Assembly: GCA_026770595.1 (NCBI GenBank)
Contig: MU634749.1
Span: forward strand, 1-10,366
Direction of reading: 5' to 3'
DNA from: Ochromonadaceae sp. CCMP2298
Taxonomy: Eukaryota; Sar; Synurophyceae; Ochromonadales; Ochromonadaceae
Length of the DNA: 10,366 nucleotides
The notes under the pieces were generated by a model, which saw only the letters and a program-made list of their open reading frames with translations, did no database searches and was not told the DNA's origin. Both the position numbers and the translations under genes were made by a program. The first letter of the stretch is position 1, and each line of letters opens with the position of its first letter. This document shows positions 5,767 to 10,366 of this stretch, in pieces.

Positions 5767-7903
5767 ATGTCAGCAGAGACTGTCGCGAAGTCAATCGGGC
5801 ACCATGGCCACTGGGGCTTCTCCGCCGGATTCGACTTCCTCGAAGCGCTGCCCGATGCGCTCAGCGCCCAGACCACCAATCCGAAAGAAGTGAACATCCT
5901 CCTGGTCAATCCGGGTGATATTCGCCACATTTTGTTCACGATTTCCCGCAGGAGGCGGCACAAAACTGCCAACGCTGGCGAGCTACCGCGGATAAACTTC
6001 TACCTGCTCGAGACGCCTGTGGAGCTGCTCTCGCGCGAGCTGCTGCTTCTCCAGGTGTTGACGGACTTCGAAGTGCCCATTCGCCAGCGCGCAAATGTGT
6101 ACTTGGAGATATTCGGCAACATCAAGGTGCAGAAGAGGACGTCCAAGTACATAGAGGCGCTGGGCAGGCAGCTCAAGCAGCTGTCCGCCAAGGGAGTGGG
6201 CAGTCTGGACCAACTGGTGGACTTCGGCATGCTCAACTACCGCGAGCGCGATCAGTTCGAGCTCTGTCTGGACGGCTACGCGCATGCTTTCTCTTTCGAT
6301 ATGGGGGCACTGTACGACCAAAGGCAGCGAGGCCTCTACGCTGAGCGCTTTGACGCCCGAAAAGGCCTCTCGGACTGGGACTACCAGGCGGGAATCAAGT
6401 CCACTGCTAGCATCGTGCACGCCAAGCAGTACCGCGAGTGGCGCAACACGGGACTAGCCTATGAGTTCGGGGACCAGACTTACTCCGAGCCCAACCGCAC
6501 GCTGATGACCTACACAGAGGGGTTCATGAAGAAGGGCAAGGAGAAGGGCATGAAGAAGGAGGTGAAGGGCTTCTGGGGGGATATCGTCAGCTCTCCCTAC
6601 TTCGCTATCGGCGTTGACTCGGACACGCCAAACAAGCTTGCAGAGGGGCTGTACGAGATTATCAACAAGGTGCAGGCACATCCTAGTGTGTTTACTGTGC
6701 AGTGTCCAGTGTATAGTGCCTACTGTCTGCTCTGTCTACTGCTTGCACTCTCTGCCTCGTGTCTTGTTATTATCTTTATTATCTCACGCCTCAATCTCCA
6801 CCACAGAACACGGGCACGGAGCAGCACCGGCACCACGCTGTGGAGATATCGCTCTACAACCTCTACTCCGTCTTGTGGGAGATAGAGACGGGCGCGGTGT
6901 ACAAGATGACAAAAGCGAACGACATATATTCCGGTTTGGGTCAACAGGACAAGCTGCTGCAGGCGATGGAGCAGGAGGAGGTGGAGGCTGTGCTGCAGCA
7001 GGAGGCAGAGGCGGGGCCCCAGAAGGTTCTACTGGAAGCTATTGCGGAGGAGGCAGAGGAGGCTGAGAGGGAGGAAGGGGATAAGAAGGGAGCGATGCCT
7101 CCCCCACCACCTAGCGTCGCAGAGGCAGATCCGAGCTGGGAGCAACTGCCAACCCCGCCCGCGGCCTCCACCTCTACCACCGCGGCTACCTCTGCTCCCG
7201 CCGCCTCGGTGGATGCGGAGAAGCGGCGCAAGAAGGAGGCAACGCTGGTGCGGGCTATCCAGCGGGCAGAGACCATCGCAGAGAGCTACCACAACGTCAA
7301 GGTACGCAGTAGAGAGAGATGCCGATTCCGTCATTTCCTAATTCCCTCACTGGTGCTCATCCCACCGTGTGCCCTTACCATTGCGTCCCCCTTTCCCCCC
7401 CCACACACCCTGCACCACCACCACTGCACAGATCTACCCCATGACCGGCACGCTCTCAGGGCTGCTCGGCAAGAGCAAGTTCCGGGATACCTTCTATGGG
7501 GTGTTCGTCTCCTCCCGCTCTGCGCAGATCCTGCAGGACAAGGAGTTTGCCTCTGTCTGCCGCAGCGGCGCAGTGGTGGCCGTGGAGACGGCAAAGTTCC
7601 TAGTCCCGCTGGGCAGGGACGTGAAGGCGGCGATGACGTTGAAGGAGCAGGAGCTTGCGGCGGAGCTGGGGTTCAGGTGTATTCCGCGTAAGTTGCTGCC
7701 TATGTGCTGTGCTCCTACCGTTCTGCTCATCGCTCTCCACCATACGTACACCTACGCCTATGCCTGCCCATACACATACAAGTAAACTTACACCTACACT
7801 CACACTATCCTACCTCCCTTCAGCCCCCGTGCCTCGTCGTCGCCGCGACGAAAAAGACTTCGAGGACGACGTGGTCTTTTTTACGCGCGGGAAGGCAGTT
7901 TAA
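5767..7903 (+). CDS. DNAAF3: Dynein axonemal assembly factor 3 (DNAAF3/PF22 family), four exons
   Basis: My model joins 5767-6669, 6807-7301, 7432-7687 and 7824-7903, giving 577 residues. DNAAF3 (Chlamydomonas PF22) acts in the cytoplasm to preassemble outer and inner dynein arms before they enter the cilium. Landmarks are HWGFSAGFDF (15-24), NILLVNPGDIRHIL (43-56), INFYLLE (76-82), YRERDQFE (158-165), RFDARKGLSDWD (194-205), EWRNTGLAYE (224-233), FWGDIVSSPYFAIGVD (269-284) and AVEISLYNLYS (312-322); these match the N- and C-terminal DNAAF3 domains in order. Residues ~354-446 are an acidic, then Pro/Ala/Ser/Thr-rich insert. The conserved part resumes with YHNVKIYPMTG (462-472) and ends KDFEDDVVFFTRGKAV. 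Human DNAAF3 has about 540 residues. The ATG context AAGATG is favourable. All junctions keep frame; exon borders are predicted without transcripts. Confidence 0.9.
6670..6806 (+). other. DNAAF3 intron 1 (phase 0, 137 nt)
   Basis: The donor is AAG|GTGCAG and the acceptor CACCACAG|AAC, behind a pyrimidine-rich tract. The donor is weak at positions 4-6. Removal joins INK to NTGTEQH and leads into the conserved EISLYNLYS motif; unspliced reading would leave the family sequence and stop at 6885. Confidence 0.75.
7302..7431 (+). other. DNAAF3 intron 2 (phase 0, 130 nt)
   Basis: The donor is AAG|GTACGC and the acceptor CTGCACAG|ATC, behind a C-rich tract. Splicing joins YHNVK to IYPMTG without a frame change. 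Confidence 0.8.
7688..7823 (+). other. DNAAF3 intron 3 (phase 1, 136 nt)
   Basis: The donor is a full GTAAGT consensus at 7688 and the acceptor CCCTTCAG ends at 7823. The joined codon is CCC. A rival GTGTAT donor at 7677 is in the wrong phase for the last exon. The interior holds CA/TA-rich short repeats. Confidence 0.8.
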
Positions 7904-8136
7904 AGGGTTTTACTGCCTATATAGGCCCTACACTTGCTTTCAGCTGACCCATGCTAGACACTACGCAAGTTGCTGTGCTATGCCCATTGAATGATATGTA
8001 CAATTTAAAATAGAAAGATGTGGACGGCATCTCTGTCTCTCTGTCTTTGTTCATGTCGACAGAGTGTGCCTAATTGTACCTACCTAGCTAACAAATCACA
8101 ACATAATGATTGTAAAACAACTCGCTGGCTAGAGAG
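7904..8136. other. Convergent 3' intergenic region
   Basis: This 233-bp spacer holds the 3' untranslated regions of DNAAF3 and the gene on the other strand. It contains a perfect 12-bp palindrome GCCTATATAGGC (7915-7926), a short TCTCTGTC microsatellite near 8030-8047, and AT-rich words near 8002 that could be polyadenylation signals. No gene is seen. Confidence 0.4.
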
Positions 8137-10028
8137 CTAAGGGAGGGGCGTTAAGTGCTCTATGAAGTACTTCACGGTCTCCTCATCAGTGTGAAAAACG
8201 TGCACGCCCCGCCGCCCCTCTCTAAATATGTCGCGCCCCTGGATCTGCTTCTTCTTCAAAGCTTCTTGCACATCTGGACGCAGGCGCAGGAAGTCCAGTA
8301 GGCCTTTACCGTTGATGAAGCCGAAGTTGTAGATCTGCTTCAAATCGACCCACCTGCACTTGGTTATGAACTCTTTTTCCGCCCGGGCGCAGGGGAAGTG
8401 CCATTCTTCGGGGAAGTGGTAGCCAGAAGGAGATAAGTCACCGCCTGTATCGGCACCAGCACTGGCACTGGCGTCTGCACCGGCACCAGCAGCACTGGCC
8501 CTGGCCCAGTTTTCGCTAGCACTGCGGCCACAATTACCGCCTGCGCTGGCAGCAGTGTTGTCCATGCTAAAGGAGAGGCCGGGGACTGTGACGGGGGCTG
8601 TGGCAGATGTTGTGGGGGAAACGAGGGGCGAGTGCGCCCACAGCTGTCGCGCGACAGAGTGCTGGCTCTGTAGTTGCTCCTCTTGGTGCGTCTGTAGGTT
8701 TATCTGCTCCCGGAACTTTGCGAAAGCGGAATCAAAACCATTCTCAACCTCCTCTCTCTCACCGATTTCCCACATCTCCACCCTCTGATACTGCTTGAGC
8801 AGCCGAATCTGCTGAAAAACCTGATCCATTTCCTGCTTCGCCTGCTGCAGCTTCTGTTCTAGATCTTGCCGATCCTCGAATAAACACACCTCATCAGCTT
8901 CATCCCACTGCTGACCGACCGTTTCTCGCACCTCCTCCAACTGCAACAGCTGCTGCCTAATGTCATAATGCTCTGTCTCGATATTTTCAAACTGCTGCTC
9001 CAACTCTTCCAACTCTTTCAACTCCAACTCGTGCGCCTCCAATAGCTGCTTCTGCGTCTCCACCTCCGCCTCCACCTCCCCCTCACCCTCCACCTCAACC
9101 TGCACCTCTGCTTCCAAATCCACCACCAACGCGCTCTCGTCCTCCCCCTCAAACTCCACCTCTGCCTCCCCCTCAACCTCCCCCTCAACCTCCCCCTCCG
9201 CTACCACCCCTCCCTCACCTTCAGTCTCCATCTCCCCCTCACCCTCCGCCTCCACCTCCGCCTCCTTGGCGCTGCTATTCTTGCTGCTGCCGTTGCTGCC
9301 ACTAGTGCAGCCAGATAAAAAGCTGTTGTCCAGATTCCCCGCGGCCGGGGTGTCGCTGGAAGGGCGAAGACCTTTCGAGTGCGCGTCCGCTTCCGCCCCA
9401 GAGAGCGCACGAGGCCTCTTGCTGGCCGCTATTCCTTGCTCCGCGCTGGGCCTCTTTGCCAACATGCTGTCGGGTTCAACCTTGCACTGCACACCTGCAC
9501 ATTGCACTCTCCTCCGAGCAGCCATCTCTTGCCCACGCTCAGGCCAGAGCTCCGGCCGGTCACACACAGAGAAGATATTTGCATACTTACTCTTCAAGGT
9601 AAGGTAGCAGAGTTCGTGCTTGGAAAGGTTTTTCGGCGACGGATCGTAGTCGATGATATTGGCCTCGTGCTTGATCGTCGTCTTCCCCTCCTTGATGAGC
9701 AAGGCGCAGACGCGCGCGTAGAAGCATGGTAGCTTCAGCAGCACCAGCCAGCCGCGCTCCACGTCCATGGATGGGGCCACGTTACTAAACAGAGATCGTA
9801 GGGCCAGAAATCGCAATACCTCCGTAGCCAGCTCCATACACTCGTTGAGCTCGCCGAACAGGCCTTCGCGAACGAGCTCGTCGAAATATCTACAAGGAGG
9901 AAGGAATGAAGAAGCGTTAAGCCAATTCAGCAAACAAGCAGACAAGCAGGCAGATAGGTTATTACTCACACGTAGATCGCCTCCTGCTGAAGGAGCTTAT
10001 TAAACGCTTTGTCGAAGAGCTTCGACAT
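8137..10028 (-). CDS. Unassigned protein, probably nuclear, with acidic repeat and coiled coil, two exons
   Basis: My model reads exon 1 from 10028 to 9970 and exon 2 from 9889 to 8137 (603 residues). Residues 1-130 are a helix-rich N-terminal domain that looks folded, with VERGWLVLLKLPCFYARVC at 63-81; I cannot assign it to a family. KR-x10-KRPR at 165-180 fits a classical bipartite nuclear localisation signal. Residues ~181-228 are Ser/Gly/Ala-rich and probably disordered. Residues ~229-297 are a nearly alternating Glu repeat (E-V, E-G, E-A). Residues ~299-430 are a Q/E/L coiled coil, and ~440-505 a Ser/Ala/Gly linker. A compact C-terminal domain (~510-600) includes FPEEWHFPCARAEKEF and RWVDLKQIYNFGFINGKGLL. 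The frame is open into the intron only from a GTG, so the ATG at 10028 is preferred. A chromatin or transcription role is possible but unsupported beyond the nuclear signal. Confidence 0.75.
9058..9264. repeat. Degenerate hexanucleotide repeat encoding the acidic tract
   Basis: The plus strand is a long pyrimidine-rich run of degenerate CTCCNC hexamers, with purines on the coding strand. It encodes the alternating Glu tract of the minus-strand protein. Substitutions mostly change the residue between glutamates and keep the glutamates. Slippage is the likely origin, and length variation between strains would be expected. Confidence 0.75.
9890..9969 (-). other. Intron of the unassigned nuclear-type gene (phase 2, 80 nt)
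   Basis: On the minus strand the donor is ACGT|GTGAGT and the acceptor CCTCCTTGTAG|ATATTTC, with a pyrimidine-rich tract before it. Splicing joins a 20-residue start (MSKLFDKAFNKLLQQEAIYV) to YFDELVREG. The intron holds no stop in the downstream frame, so the intron itself can be mistaken for coding sequence. Confidence 0.75.
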
Positions 10029-10366
10029 CTCAAATATAAATAAACCTGTAGAGGCAGTCAGTCAATTGTTTATAGAAGCAACTCTGGTTGATCATGACAT
10101 CTTCTTGATCCTTTGGAACCTTTTTTTCGCGAGCAAATCCTGTCGTTTTTTGAATTCCAATTCGCACGAGGTCAGGATTAGTATTTTCGCATGTGCGGGT
10201 CAAAATTCGGCTTTTTCGGGGGGTGTTTTATGCCGGGTTTGGGGCTTTTTCTGGACGCTTTTTCTTGCCCCCTTTTCTTTGACGTTTTGCCGCAAAAAGA
10301 CAGTTTTGGGACGTTTTCCGTGACCGTTTCGCTGCCAATTGTCAAGATTGGGACAGATTCCATGAC
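10029..10366. other. Upstream region of the minus-strand gene and T-rich DNA
   Basis: Positions 10029-10050 are AT-rich and probably belong to the 5' untranslated region or promoter of the minus-strand gene. From about 10105 the plus strand is strongly T-biased with G and C runs. It carries related words GACGCTTT (10254), GACGTTTT (10281 and 10310) and GACCGTTT (10322). On the minus strand an ATG at 10363 opens a 61-codon Lys-rich frame ending near 10178; it has no recognisable domain and I do not call it a gene. The stretch may be part of a repeat that continues beyond the window. Confidence 0.35.

Noticed and set aside
5480-5972. Minus-strand frames of 104 and 124 codons overlapping the start of DNAAF3
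   Set aside because: They overlap the strongly conserved first exon of DNAAF3 and have no recognisable product.
6670-6885. Read-through of DNAAF3 exon 1 into intron 1, with a hydrophobic tail that looks like a membrane segment
   Set aside because: The tail is intron translation. GT-AG removal restores the family motif EISLYNLYS in frame.
9890-9969. Alternative start of the 610-codon minus frame within the intron
   Set aside because: The codon is GTG and coincides exactly with a GTGAGT splice donor. Splicing to the ATG-led exon at 10028 preserves frame.
10178-10363. Minus-strand 61-codon Lys-rich frame with a true ATG
   Set aside because: Its composition follows from the T-rich plus strand, no domain or splice context supports it, and the region looks like repeat or upstream DNA.

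Overview
This window looks like gene-dense nuclear DNA from a unicellular, flagellated eukaryote. Four protein genes alternate in orientation. Short GT-AG introns of 80-137 nt interrupt two of them, and there are no operons or Shine-Dalgarno-led starts. TGA, TAG and TAA all act as stops, so the standard genetic code fits. An axonemal dynein assembly factor (DNAAF3/PF22 family) implies motile cilia. A bacterial-type 16S rRNA methyltransferase (RsmH) with an N-terminal extension that looks like a signal peptide plus a basic region implies an organelle. One reading is an alga with a complex (secondary) plastid, but a mitochondrial destination is not excluded and I cannot name the species.

Layout. 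Positions 1-188 form a foldback, MITE-like unit with perfect 27-bp terminal inverted repeats. Positions 404-721 are a cluster of short direct and inverted repeats, followed by a small coding-like island of unknown status (693-858). After about 650 bp of non-coding DNA comes rsmH (+, 1515-2804). It converges on a long glutamine-rich, internally repeated coiled-coil gene (-, 2983-5367). That gene shares a short divergent promoter region (5368-5766) with DNAAF3 (+, four exons, 5767-7903). DNAAF3 converges on a two-exon gene (-, 8137-10028) for an unassigned protein, probably nuclear, with a bipartite nuclear localisation signal, an acidic hexanucleotide-encoded repeat and a coiled coil. The right end (10029-10366) is the upstream region of that gene followed by T-rich DNA.

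The genes do not form an evident pathway. The only arrangement that suggests shared function is the divergent pair of DNAAF3 and the glutamine-rich coiled-coil gene, which could be co-expressed during flagellar assembly; this is inference from position only. I did not find a clear new biological system. The most informative items are the two unassigned proteins, the terminal-inverted-repeat element, and the targeting extension and altered motif of RsmH.
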